Shown piece after piece: positions 14,718 through 24,121 of a DNA stretch of 64,000 nucleotides. Location of the stretch: assembly GCA_040218445.1 (NCBI GenBank), contig JAVJRK010000002.1:211924-275923 (forward strand). The letters are read 5' to 3'. The notes beneath the pieces were generated by a model, which worked only from the letters and a program-made list of their open reading frames with translations, was not told where the DNA came from and did not search any database. This DNA comes from UBA1479 sp040218445 (GTDB taxonomy: Bacteria; Pseudomonadota; Alphaproteobacteria; Rhodospirillales; Casp-alpha2). The position numbers and the translations under genes were made by a program. Position 1 is the first letter of the stretch. Each line of letters begins with the position of its first letter.

Positions 14718-16893
14718 CATTGGCGCGCATGATGCGCCCGCCGTCAGCGGCGAACATCCGCTGGCTAAGTTCGGGGTCGTAGTCGAGCATCAGGATCCGG
14801 ACGAACTGGTCACGAACCTGACGGCCGCCATTCACGAATGGCAGGGCGGAAACAACGATATCATTGCCTGCCTGCCGATCCTGCTGGTCGCCCTGGGTTG
14901 GAACGGCCGTGCCCGTGCGCTTGCCGATACCCTGCCTCCCCAGGATCAGGTGTTCGACGTCACGGCCCTGCAGAACCTCATGGGTCGCCTGGGGTATTCC
15001 AGCCAAGTTCAAAGCCGGCGGTCGCTTTCCCAGAAAACCCGCTTGCCCGCCCTGGTACTGCCCTCATCCGCCGAGGCCTTCGTTGCCTTGTCCCTCAGCG
15101 GACCGCAAACCGTATCGGTTTACGACCTGAAGACCGGAACGATTCAGGATCGACCGATCAAGTCCACGGGCGGCACGGTCGTCACCTTCGACGCGCTAGA
15201 GGACACCGCCCCGGAAACGAGCCTGAACTGGTATCAGCAGCAGATCCGCCGGTTCGGCCGGTTGTGGGCCTATGCCCTGATGCTGACGGGGCTGTCCAAC
15301 GTGCTGGCGCTCAGCATTCCGGTTTTCGTTCTGCTTGCCTATGACCGGGTCATTCCCACGGGATCCATGACCACCTTGTTCAGTATCGCCGCCGGCGTCG
15401 GGCTGGCCCTTGCCACCGATCTTGTGGTGCGCAAGGTCCGCCGCCTGCTGATCAGTCATGCCAGTGCGCGCATCGGCTATCTGTCAGGTGCCGCCGTGTT
15501 CGACCGCCTTCTGTCCCTGCCCACGGCGATGACGGAAAAGGCCAGCATCGGCGCCCAGATCGCCCGCATCCGTGACCTCGAACGGGTCAAGGAGTTCATC
15601 TCTGGCCCTCTTGGCACTTCAATCCTGGACGTTCCCTTCATCCTTATCTTTGTCGGCGCGATTGCCGTCATCGCCGGCTGGCTCGCGGTTGTGCCGCTAT
15701 TCGCGGCGCTGTTCTACGTCGCTTGCGGGATCGCATTCTCACGCAAGGTCGCCCGCGAGGTTGAAACCAGCGCCAAGCTGAACTCCCGGCGCCAGGAATT
15801 CGTCATCGAGCTGATCCGCCGCCTGCGCGCCATCAAGGCCGCCGGCAGCACGCGCACCTGGATTGACCGTTACGAGGACATTTCCGAACTCTGCGCCAAG
15901 GAAAACGCCAAGAACGCGCGCACCACCTCCCTGATTACGATCATCAGCCAGGTCATGATGCTGTCCGCCGGACTGATCACCCTGGGCACCGGCGTCCATC
16001 TGGTGATTGACGGATCGGTCACCACGGGCGGGCTGATCGCCGCCATGATCCTGGTGTGGCGGGCCATGGCCCCCATGCAGGGCATGTTCGTATTCCTGAC
16101 CCGCGTCGATCAGCTTAAGAATTCTATCACCCAGACAAACCGGCTGCTGGCGCTGGCGCCTGAGCGCAGCGGCGGTCTGCCCCTGACCGCGCCCCAGGGC
16201 CATGTTGCCTTCGCCAACGTCACCTTCCGCTATCCCGGCGAGGCCGACCCCGCGTTCTCTAACGTGTCGTTCGAGGCCAAACCCGGCGAGGTCACCGCCA
16301 TCGTCGGCAAGAACGGGTCGGGCAAGTCATCCATTCTCAAACTGGTGGCCGGGCTCTATCAGCCGCTGGCCGGGTCGATCAAGATCGACGGCCGCGACAT
16401 TCGCCAGATCGACCCCCGGGACCTGCGCCAGATGATCGCCTTCGTGTCGCAGTCACCGCATTTCTTCAACGGCACCATCGCGGAAAACATGCGGATGTCG
16501 AATTCCCTGGCCAGCCGGGACGAGATCGTCGAGGCCCTGGAAATGGCCGGCGCCTGGGAAAACGTAGAGGGCCTGGAGACGTTCATTTCCGCCCGTCAAA
16601 CGGATCAGTTTTCCAACAGCCTGATGATGCGGCTGTCGCTTGCCCGGGCTTACCTGCGCAAAGCGCCGATCGTCCTGTTGGACGAGCCGATTACCGGTCT
16701 CGACTTCGAGGCCGAATACTACTTCACCTCGGCCATCGACCATCTGCGGGAATCATCGACGGTGTTCATCATCACCCATCGGCCCAGCCATCTGCGCGCG
16801 GCCGATAACGTCCTCATTCTTGAAGGCGGCCAAGTCCGCTATTTCGGCGCCGCCGCCGAGGTCCGGGGGAAAATCCCGGCCCATTTGATCTAG
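14710..16893 (+). CDS. Type I secretion ABC transporter (727 aa), LapB-like
   Basis: An N-terminal domain of about 150 residues resembles the C39-like domain of LapB-type transporters but lacks the catalytic Cys-His pair. Membrane helices (about 170-450, with AYDRVIPTGSM) and an ATPase domain follow. Walker A is GKNGSGKSS and Walker B IVLLDEPITGLD keeps the catalytic Glu. The signature is degenerate (FSNSLMMRLSLAR in place of LSGGQ). With the 572-residue partner it should form a complex with one catalytic Glu. The operon is ABC-ABC-membrane fusion protein-substrate. Confidence 0.9.
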   Translation: MSNIGAHDAPAVSGEHPLAKFGVVVEHQDPDELVTNLTAAIHEWQGGNNDIIACLPILLVALGWNGRARALADTLPPQDQVFDVTALQNLMGRLGYSSQVQSRRSLSQKTRLPALVLPSSAEAFVALSLSGPQTVSVYDLKTGTIQDRPIKSTGGTVVTFDALEDTAPETSLNWYQQQIRRFGRLWAYALMLTGLSNVLALSIPVFVLLAYDRVIPTGSMTTLFSIAAGVGLALATDLVVRKVRRLLISHASARIGYLSGAAVFDRLLSLPTAMTEKASIGAQIARIRDLERVKEFISGPLGTSILDVPFILIFVGAIAVIAGWLAVVPLFAALFYVACGIAFSRKVAREVETSAKLNSRRQEFVIELIRRLRAIKAAGSTRTWIDRYEDISELCAKENAKNARTTSLITIISQVMMLSAGLITLGTGVHLVIDGSVTTGGLIAAMILVWRAMAPMQGMFVFLTRVDQLKNSITQTNRLLALAPERSGGLPLTAPQGHVAFANVTFRYPGEADPAFSNVSFEAKPGEVTAIVGKNGSGKSSILKLVAGLYQPLAGSIKIDGRDIRQIDPRDLRQMIAFVSQSPHFFNGTIAENMRMSNSLASRDEIVEALEMAGAWENVEGLETFISARQTDQFSNSLMMRLSLARAYLRKAPIVLLDEPITGLDFEAEYYFTSAIDHLRESSTVFIITHRPSHLRAADNVLILEGGQVRYFGAAAEVRGKIPAHLI

Positions 16894-16912
16894 CCCAGGC
16901 AGGAGCACAGAC

Positions 16913-18259
16913 ATGTCGACCCAAACGCTCGCCACCATTTCCCCGCAGGCCTTCACCCGGCGCCGGCGCGATATCGCGAATGCGGCATTCCTGGAGGAAA
17001 CCGGTGTGCCGCACCTTGTCCGGGCCAGCATCTACGTCGCCGTCGCGGCCGTCGTCACCTTCTTCGTCTGGGCCTTTTTCGCCTCGATCCAGGAAATTGT
17101 TCTGACCACGGGCAGCGTCGCCCCCCGCAACGAGGTGCGTACGATCCAGCACCTGGAAGGCGGCATCATTTCCAAAATCCTGGTCCAGACCGGCCAACGG
17201 GTGAAGGCAGGCGACCCGCTGGTCCGCCTGGACGCCTCGGAGGCGACGGGGGAACTGGCGCAATACAACACCCGCCTCGCCGCCCTGACGCTTGAGGAAG
17301 AACGCCTGCGCGCCTTTGCCGAACATCGTGAACCGGACTTTGATGCCGTCATTCCGGGGTTCGAAAACCTGAAGGCGGATCAGACCCGCATCCTTAAATC
17401 GGAACAGGCGGCGCTGTCGTCCCAGGCCGCGGTTCTGTCCCGTCAGCTTCAGGAACGCCGGGCAACCCTCGAATCCTTCGTCAACGAACAGAAAAGCCTG
17501 GAAGATCAACTTGTCGTTCTTCAGGAAGAATTCGCGATCCAGGAGAAATTGTTCAAGAAGGGGCTCCAGGCCCGCCTGACCTTCCTTGGCGCGCGCCAGA
17601 ACCTGCTTGCCGCCCAGGGCGGGCTTCAACGGGTCAAGGACCAGATCGCGACGACGTCGGAGACGGTGGGCGAAATCGAAGAACGCCTGAACGATCTTGA
17701 CACTCGCCTGCGCCAGGACACGCTGCGCACCTTGGGCACTGTTACGGCTTCCCGCGCCGAGGTCGAAAAGGTCATTGTCGGTCTTCAGGACCGGGTCGAC
17801 CGTCTGGTCGTGACCTCACCGGTTAGCGGCATCGTCCAGAACCTGCCGCTGCAGGCCAGCGCCGGTGTGCTACCGCCGGGCGGCGTGGTCGCCGAAATCG
17901 TGCCCTTGGATGAAGGGCTGATCGTCGAAGCCCGGGTGCTCACCCGTGACATCGGTTTTCTTGAGGTCGGCCAGCCGGTGACGGTGAAGGTGGATGCCTT
18001 TGATTATGCCCGCTACGGCTCGCTCGAAGGGCGCCTGACTGAACTGTCTGCAACCACCTTCCTGGACCAGCAGAACAATCCGTTCTACCGCGCCAAGATC
18101 GATCTCGATAAGACCTTTGTCGGCAATCCCGCCGATGACAACGCCGTCATGCCCGGCATGACCGTTCAGGCCGATATCGTCACCGGCAAACGGACGGTGC
18201 TGCAGTATCTGCTGAAACCGCTCTACACGATCGTCAACGAGGCGTTCTGGGAACGCTGA
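16913..18259 (+). CDS. Type I secretion membrane fusion protein, HlyD/LapC family
   Basis: The 448-residue protein has a cytoplasmic N-terminus, one membrane helix (about residues 42-62) and the lipoyl half NEVRTIQHLEGGIISKILV. A long coiled-coil hairpin follows (about 105-300, with QERRATLESFVNEQKSLEDQ), then the second lipoyl half (VVTSPVSGIVQNL) and a beta-barrel end with ITG/VTGKRTVLQYLLKPL. This is the standard adaptor that links the inner-membrane ABC complex to a TolC-type pore. It starts 19 bases after the ABC gene. No TolC gene is in this operon. Confidence 0.93.
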   Translation: MSTQTLATISPQAFTRRRRDIANAAFLEETGVPHLVRASIYVAVAAVVTFFVWAFFASIQEIVLTTGSVAPRNEVRTIQHLEGGIISKILVQTGQRVKAGDPLVRLDASEATGELAQYNTRLAALTLEEERLRAFAEHREPDFDAVIPGFENLKADQTRILKSEQAALSSQAAVLSRQLQERRATLESFVNEQKSLEDQLVVLQEEFAIQEKLFKKGLQARLTFLGARQNLLAAQGGLQRVKDQIATTSETVGEIEERLNDLDTRLRQDTLRTLGTVTASRAEVEKVIVGLQDRVDRLVVTSPVSGIVQNLPLQASAGVLPPGGVVAEIVPLDEGLIVEARVLTRDIGFLEVGQPVTVKVDAFDYARYGSLEGRLTELSATTFLDQQNNPFYRAKIDLDKTFVGNPADDNAVMPGMTVQADIVTGKRTVLQYLLKPLYTIVNEAFWER

Positions 18260-18335
18260 ACCGAACCCATCAATATCGCAATCCGATGCCGGATCAGGGG
18301 GAGCTGGCGCCAAAGGACAAACTGGAGACATTCAC

Positions 18336-21300
18336 ATGTCGGAAGAATCCGAAACCAACGCCGAAGATGCAACCCCCGCTTTCTTTGAAGACGCCGATGC
18401 ACCGGATCAGGAAAAGGAAGAATTCCGGCGCCTGGATGCCCGCGAACGGCCCACCGCATCACAGGAAGGATCGCCGGACACGACGGCCGCCGCGAACGCC
18501 AGCATTCACCGAGGCAGCCGCTATGAAGGCGGCACCGATGAACTGACATCCGACATCGGTGCGGGCCCGACCGATCCTCTGGCATCGGACATCGATGTCC
18601 CTGTCAATTCCTCCGACCGCCCCGATGTCGACATCACCCCGACAGCCCGCAACAGACAATCCCGACCGGTAGATGGTGACCCGGTGGCGTCATCCGAGGA
18701 CGGTACCGGCGCCGCCACCGAAACCACGCTTGACCGTTCGGACCTGCCCGCACCTGCTGAGGCCTCGGTCGGGGCCACCGCCCCTGCATCCCGGGAAAGC
18801 GCCGCAACGGCCTCGGCCGCCGACGAGAATCAGACTGAACAACAAGCCCCCGGCGCACCCGTGGCAGCCCCGCAATCCGCCCCCAATGCAGCAGCCGATG
18901 ACGACGCGGAGTCCGCCCCCACGGCCCAAGCCCCCGCCGTCGTGTTCTCCGGCACCACGGGGAACGAGGACGAGGCGATTGCAATCGACCTCGGCGTCAC
19001 CCTCACGGATACGGACGGCAACGAAACACTCTCCATCACCATTTCCGGCGTACCGGAAGGGGCTCAACTGTCCGGCGGAACCGACAATGGCGACGGCACT
19101 TGGTTGCTGGAACCGTCCGACCTAGCCGGCCTGACCATCACCCCACCCGAAAATTTCAGCGGATCGATTTCCCTCGCCGTCACTGCAACCGCAACGGAGA
19201 CCACCGGGCAGACCGCCGTAACGACCGCAACCGCGGACATCACCGTACAAGCCGTCGCCGACGCGCCGGGTCTTAAGACAACAGATGAAATCGGCGCTGA
19301 AGACACCTCGATTGCCCTGGACATCCAATCCAGCCTGCTGGATACGGACGGCTCTGAAACTCTATCCGTTCGGATCAGGAATATTCCTAACGGCTCCCAG
19401 TTGACCCTCGCCGATGGGACGGAGGTCACCATCACCGGTGGCACCGCCACCCTCACACCCGATCAGTTGGAAGGCCTCAGCCTGACGCCGCCCGCCGACT
19501 TCTCCGGTGAGATCGCGCTCGACATTGTCGCAACCTCCACCGACGGCAGCGATACCGCGACCACCAGCGGCACGCTCAACGTCGGCGTAACCGCTGTCGC
19601 CGACGCGCCGGTGCTCACCATCTCCGACGCCACAGGCCTGGAAGACCAAGCCATCGCCCTGAACATCGATGCGGCCTTGACCGATTCCGGTGAGACGCTC
19701 TCCGTCTCGATCTCCAACATTCCCGAAGGCGCTGTCCTCACCCTGGCCGACGGTACGGTGATACCGGTCACCGGCGGCACGACGGCCCTGACGCCGGACC
19801 AGCTGGACGGCCTCAGCCTGACACCCCCCGCCGACTTCTCCGGCGAGATCGCCCTCAATGTGACCGCAACCTCGACCGACGGCACGGACACGGACACGAC
19901 CAGCAGCACGTTGAACATCTCGGTGACGGCTGTCGCCGACGCCCCAACCCTGGACCTGACCGATGCCACGGGCTCCGAAGATCAAGCCATCGCGCTCAAC
20001 ATCGACGCGGCCCTGACCGATGCCGGTGAGACGCTGGGCGTCTCCATCGGCAACATCCCGGAAGGCGCCGTCCTGACCCTGGCCGACGGTACGGTGATAC
20101 CGGTCACCGGCGGCACGGCGGCCCTGACACCCGATCAGCTGGCCGGCCTCAGCCTGACGCCGCCCGCCAACTTCTCCGGCGACATCGCCTTGGAGGTCGT
20201 CGCGACCTCGACCGACGGCACGGACACCACGACCACCAGCGGCACGCTCAATGTCGGCGTAACCGCCGTCGCCGACGCCCCAACCCTGGACCTGACCGAT
20301 GCCACGGGCTCCGAAGATCAAGCCATCGCGCTCGACATCGATTCCTCCCTGGTCGACGGCGGCGAGGTCCTTTCGATCTCCATCGGCGACATCCCCGAGG
20401 GATCGATCCTCGCCGCCGGCGACGGGACCGTCATTCCCATCGAGGCCGGCGTCGCCGTGCTCAGCCCGGACCAATTGACCGGCCTCATCCTGACGCCTCC
20501 CACCGACTTCTCCGGTGAGATCGCGCTCGACATTGTCGCGACCTCCACCGACGGCACGGATACGGCCACGACCAGCGGCACGTTGAACATCTCGGTGACG
20601 GCTGTCGCCGACGCGCCAGTGCTGAACGCCTCCGACGCCGCCGGCCTGGAAGATCAGGCCATCGCGCTCAACATCGATGCGGCCCTGACCGACACGGACG
20701 GCTCCGAGACGCTGAGCGTCTCCATCGGCAACATCCCGGAAGGCGCTGTCCTGACCCTGGCCGACGGCACGGTGATACCGGTCACCGGCGGCACGGCGAC
20801 CCTGACGCCGGACCAGTTGGCCGGTCTCAGCCTGACGCCGCCCGCCGACTTCTCCGGCGAGATCGCCTTGGAGGTCGTCGCGACTTCCACCGACGGCACG
20901 GATACCGCGACCACCAGCGGCACGCTCAATGTCGGCGTCACCGCCGTCGCCGACGCCCCGACCCTGGAACTCACGGACGCCAACGGCCTGGAAGATCAGG
21001 CCATCGCGCTCGACATCGATGCGGCCCTGACCGATGCCGGTGAGACGCTGAGCGTCACCATCGGCAACATTCCGGAAGGCTCTGTCTTGGCCCTGGCCGA
21101 CGGCACGGAAATCACCATCACCGATGGCACGGCAGAACTGACACCCGATCAACTGGCAGGCCTGACGATCACCCCGCCGCACGATTCGGACGCCGATTTC
21201 AACCTGTCCGTGACGACCGTGTCTCATGACGGAACCAGCACGGCGATGACCTCTGCATCGATCCACGTTGCGGTTCAGGGGGTCGCCGACGCCCCTCCCC

Positions 21301-24065
21301 TGGCCATTACCGTCGGCGCCGGAACAGTGTCGGCCGTCGAAATTCCGCCCCAATCGATCACCATCGGTCAAGACAACGTCACCACGTCGGACAGCGGCTT
21401 TACCGTCACCGCACGGACCCTCAATTCGGACGGCAGCTTGAGCGAACCGTCGAGCGACAACATCAGCCTGAACAGCAGACCGGTGGGGTTCGGCGTCAAG
21501 GGAAGCGCCTCGGGCGCCGATACCGAGCTTGGGTTTAATTCATCGACCGGAACATCCGAAGAACTAACCATCGCCTTCGACGACGCGGTAACGGGAGCGG
21601 ATGTCTCTCTTGCCTGGGCCAATGGTGCCGAACAGGCCCACTACGAAGTCTACCGCGACGGCGAGAAAGTCGGTGAAGGCACGATCCAGGGCGTGACGGA
21701 TGGAATCGACCCGCCGGTCGCCATTTCGGCCACTGACGGCGGAACGTTCGACGCCATCGTCTTTTCGTCGCCGGGCCATGACCATGACTACCTGATCAAC
21801 GAGGTCAATTTCGAAACAGCGCCCGGAAGCTATGAAATCATCGACTACCCGCTCACCATCGCCACAGGCTTGACCGATACAGACGGCTCGGAACAGCTTT
21901 CGGTTACGGTGTCCGGCCTGCCCGACGGCGCAGTGCTATCGACGGGGACGGCCAATACCGACGGCAGCGTGACCCTGACGGCCGATGAACTCAACGGCCT
22001 GGTCCTGACGGCACCCGCCGGAACAGGCAATATTCTGCTTTCGGTGACATCCACCGCGACAGAGAGCAACGGCACCAGTGCCAGCATCAGCACGCAGGTC
22101 AGCATCGACGTGGCTGAGCCGACCATGGACGGCGTGGCCGATGCGCCGACCTTGGGCGTTTCTGATGCCCTGGGCAGCGAGGATAGCGCCATAACCCTGG
22201 ACATCCAGGCGGCGCTGACCGACACGGACGGTTCGGAAAGTCTGTCTGTTTCCGTCTCCGGCATACCCGATGGTGCGGTCCTTTCCCTGGCCGACGGTAC
22301 GGTAATACCGGTCAACGGCGGCACGGCGGCCTTGAACCCGGACCAGTTGAACGGGGTCAAGCTGACCCCACCCGAGGATTTCTCCGGGTCTTTCGACCTT
22401 CAGGTCGCCGCAACCTCGACCGAAGGCTCTGAAACGTCCACCGTTACCGGGGTACTCAACGTGTCGGTGTCCCCGGTCGTCGATACACCCATGTTGTCCG
22501 TCGCCCTTGGCGAACCGACGGTTGCCACGGTCGGCGGTACTGCGGTGCCGACCAGTATCACCCTGGACAATTACGCGGCTCTGGATGCCGGCTATCAAGT
22601 GACCGCGCGCTCCATCAATCTGGACGGCAGCCTGACCGAAGCACATGCCGGCAATGTCAGCACCGGCAATGGCGGCATCGGTGTCAGGGGCCTTGCTTCC
22701 GGTAATGATTATGAAATCGGCCACAGCCTTGTCCACGATGTTTCGGAACAACTGGTCGTCGATTTTGACAGCGCCATCACCGAAGCCTCCGTCAGTTTCG
22801 CCCAGGCATCACCACTGTTGAAATTCTTCGGTGGCGGTAAGGAGCAAGGCCATTACGACCTTTATCGCGACGGCGAAAAAGTCGGCGAAGGCGACTTCGC
22901 GTCCTCGTCCTGGGGCGGCGATGGCACCTTTACCGCCGCGACAATCGATGAATCCGGATTCGACCAGATCGTGTTTTCCGCCGCCAAGGGCTATGCCGGC
23001 AATGAAGCCGTCACCGTCGGCGACGGCAGCGATTTCATCATCACGCAAATTGATTTCACCGCCAAGGTCGGCGGCGATCCCGTCGCGACCTACCCCCTCG
23101 ACATCCAGGCAGCCCTTACCGATACGGACGGTTCAGAAAGCCTGGCTATCACCATCGCCGGCGTTCCTGCCGACGCCGCCCTGTCGGCGGGAACGAACAA
23201 CGGCGACGGCAGTTGGACCCTTGATCCAGATCAACTGGCAGGCCTGAACCTCACCATCCCCGGCACCTTGGACACCGCCTTCCAGCTGGATATCACCGCC
23301 CAGTCGACGGAATCGGACGGCACGACGGCCATGGCCACGACCAACGTCACAGTGACCCCCGACGGCCCCCAGAACGCGCCGGAGGTGTCCCTGGGCACAA
23401 CCGAGTTCACCCAGGACTTCCCCATTCAACCGATCTCATTCGCCGCCGATGCCGTGCTGAGCGATCTGGACGGATCGGAGATCTCCCAAGCCGTCATCGC
23501 CATCAGCGACGGGTACAATCTGGGCGACATCCTGTCCGTGGAAGACAACACGATCATCGACGACCTGACCGGAAAGACCATGATTTCCGGCACCAATATC
23601 GAGGTCGTCGGCGGCGGGTTCGACCTGACCTCCAACGCCCTGACCCTACAGGGCACGGACAGCGTCGAAGCCTATCAATCGGTGATCAACAGCCTGACTT
23701 TCAACAGCCTGTCGCCGGAACTGATCGAAGGGACACGTACCGTTTCGATCACGGTCATGGATGACACGGGCCTGGTCAGCCAGACGGCGGATCTGGGCAT
23801 CACGTTGAACGACCCCTTGGCGACCGACCTGTTCGCCGATGGCGGAACGGCCACGACCGACCCGGCCCTGGCCGCCCTGTCGGACCCAGCGCTGGCGGAA
23901 ACCACGGATCCGAACACGGACTGGCTGACGGCGACGGAAAGCGAGCCAGTCAGTGCGTTTGACGACCCCGCCGCCGAAACGGCTCTCCCCGATGTGGACG
24001 GCGCGGACAGCGGATTGTCCTCTGATCCCGCGATTTCCGATGCCCAGGACCTGACGACGATCTAG
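18336..24065 (+). CDS. Giant repeat adhesin (1909 aa), likely type I secretion substrate
   Basis: The first 200 residues are acidic, of low complexity and without a Sec signal. From about residue 200 there are nine or more repeats of roughly 110 residues, cadherin/VCBS-like, each with the pattern ADAPxLxxxDAxGxEDxAIALxI...LTDTDGSETLSVSI...PEGAVL...LTPDQLxGLxLTPPxxFSG. Two larger modules (about 985-1165 and 1381-1585) share the segment HYEVYRDGEKVGEG / HYDLYRDGEKVGEG. A different domain precedes an acidic tail that ends DLTTI. I find no RTX nonapeptides. A GGAG site lies before the ATG, and it is encoded directly after its probable secretion machinery. A role in attachment or biofilm is inferred. 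Confidence 0.88.
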   Translation: MSEESETNAEDATPAFFEDADAPDQEKEEFRRLDARERPTASQEGSPDTTAAANASIHRGSRYEGGTDELTSDIGAGPTDPLASDIDVPVNSSDRPDVDITPTARNRQSRPVDGDPVASSEDGTGAATETTLDRSDLPAPAEASVGATAPASRESAATASAADENQTEQQAPGAPVAAPQSAPNAAADDDAESAPTAQAPAVVFSGTTGNEDEAIAIDLGVTLTDTDGNETLSITISGVPEGAQLSGGTDNGDGTWLLEPSDLAGLTITPPENFSGSISLAVTATATETTGQTAVTTATADITVQAVADAPGLKTTDEIGAEDTSIALDIQSSLLDTDGSETLSVRIRNIPNGSQLTLADGTEVTITGGTATLTPDQLEGLSLTPPADFSGEIALDIVATSTDGSDTATTSGTLNVGVTAVADAPVLTISDATGLEDQAIALNIDAALTDSGETLSVSISNIPEGAVLTLADGTVIPVTGGTTALTPDQLDGLSLTPPADFSGEIALNVTATSTDGTDTDTTSSTLNISVTAVADAPTLDLTDATGSEDQAIALNIDAALTDAGETLGVSIGNIPEGAVLTLADGTVIPVTGGTAALTPDQLAGLSLTPPANFSGDIALEVVATSTDGTDTTTTSGTLNVGVTAVADAPTLDLTDATGSEDQAIALDIDSSLVDGGEVLSISIGDIPEGSILAAGDGTVIPIEAGVAVLSPDQLTGLILTPPTDFSGEIALDIVATSTDGTDTATTSGTLNISVTAVADAPVLNASDAAGLEDQAIALNIDAALTDTDGSETLSVSIGNIPEGAVLTLADGTVIPVTGGTATLTPDQLAGLSLTPPADFSGEIALEVVATSTDGTDTATTSGTLNVGVTAVADAPTLELTDANGLEDQAIALDIDAALTDAGETLSVTIGNIPEGSVLALADGTEITITDGTAELTPDQLAGLTITPPHDSDADFNLSVTTVSHDGTSTAMTSASIHVAVQGVADAPPLAITVGAGTVSAVEIPPQSITIGQDNVTTSDSGFTVTARTLNSDGSLSEPSSDNISLNSRPVGFGVKGSASGADTELGFNSSTGTSEELTIAFDDAVTGADVSLAWANGAEQAHYEVYRDGEKVGEGTIQGVTDGIDPPVAISATDGGTFDAIVFSSPGHDHDYLINEVNFETAPGSYEIIDYPLTIATGLTDTDGSEQLSVTVSGLPDGAVLSTGTANTDGSVTLTADELNGLVLTAPAGTGNILLSVTSTATESNGTSASISTQVSIDVAEPTMDGVADAPTLGVSDALGSEDSAITLDIQAALTDTDGSESLSVSVSGIPDGAVLSLADGTVIPVNGGTAALNPDQLNGVKLTPPEDFSGSFDLQVAATSTEGSETSTVTGVLNVSVSPVVDTPMLSVALGEPTVATVGGTAVPTSITLDNYAALDAGYQVTARSINLDGSLTEAHAGNVSTGNGGIGVRGLASGNDYEIGHSLVHDVSEQLVVDFDSAITEASVSFAQASPLLKFFGGGKEQGHYDLYRDGEKVGEGDFASSSWGGDGTFTAATIDESGFDQIVFSAAKGYAGNEAVTVGDGSDFIITQIDFTAKVGGDPVATYPLDIQAALTDTDGSESLAITIAGVPADAALSAGTNNGDGSWTLDPDQLAGLNLTIPGTLDTAFQLDITAQSTESDGTTAMATTNVTVTPDGPQNAPEVSLGTTEFTQDFPIQPISFAADAVLSDLDGSEISQAVIAISDGYNLGDILSVEDNTIIDDLTGKTMISGTNIEVVGGGFDLTSNALTLQGTDSVEAYQSVINSLTFNSLSPELIEGTRTVSITVMDDTGLVSQTADLGITLNDPLATDLFADGGTATTDPALAALSDPALAETTDPNTDWLTATESEPVSAFDDPAAETALPDVDGADSGLSSDPAISDAQDLTTI
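19258..21287 (+). repeat. Six tandem about 340-bp repeats inside the adhesin gene
   Basis: Six units of about 335-340 bp start near 19258, 19600, 19939, 20270, 20609 and 20950. Parts are almost identical between units, for example GACGGTACGGTGATACCGGT at about 19757 and again at about 20091, with a one-base variant near 20761. Such similarity points to recent duplication or gene conversion, and the copy number may vary between strains or be misassembled. Confidence 0.75.
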
Positions 24066-24121
24066 ACTTACCCGCATGCAGGTGCCTACCCTGCTATCGC
24101 AGTCAATATGATGGGACAGAC

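Noticed and set aside
19258..21287. CRISPR-like tandem repeats
   Set aside because: Units of about 340 bp are in-frame protein repeats, not 25-40 bp repeats with spacers, and no cas genes are present.
19362..21371. 669-residue open frame on the minus strand of the adhesin gene
   Set aside because: It is the mirror of a GC-rich repetitive coding sequence, is Gly/Arg/Asp-rich without a recognisable domain, and lies fully opposite a well-supported gene.
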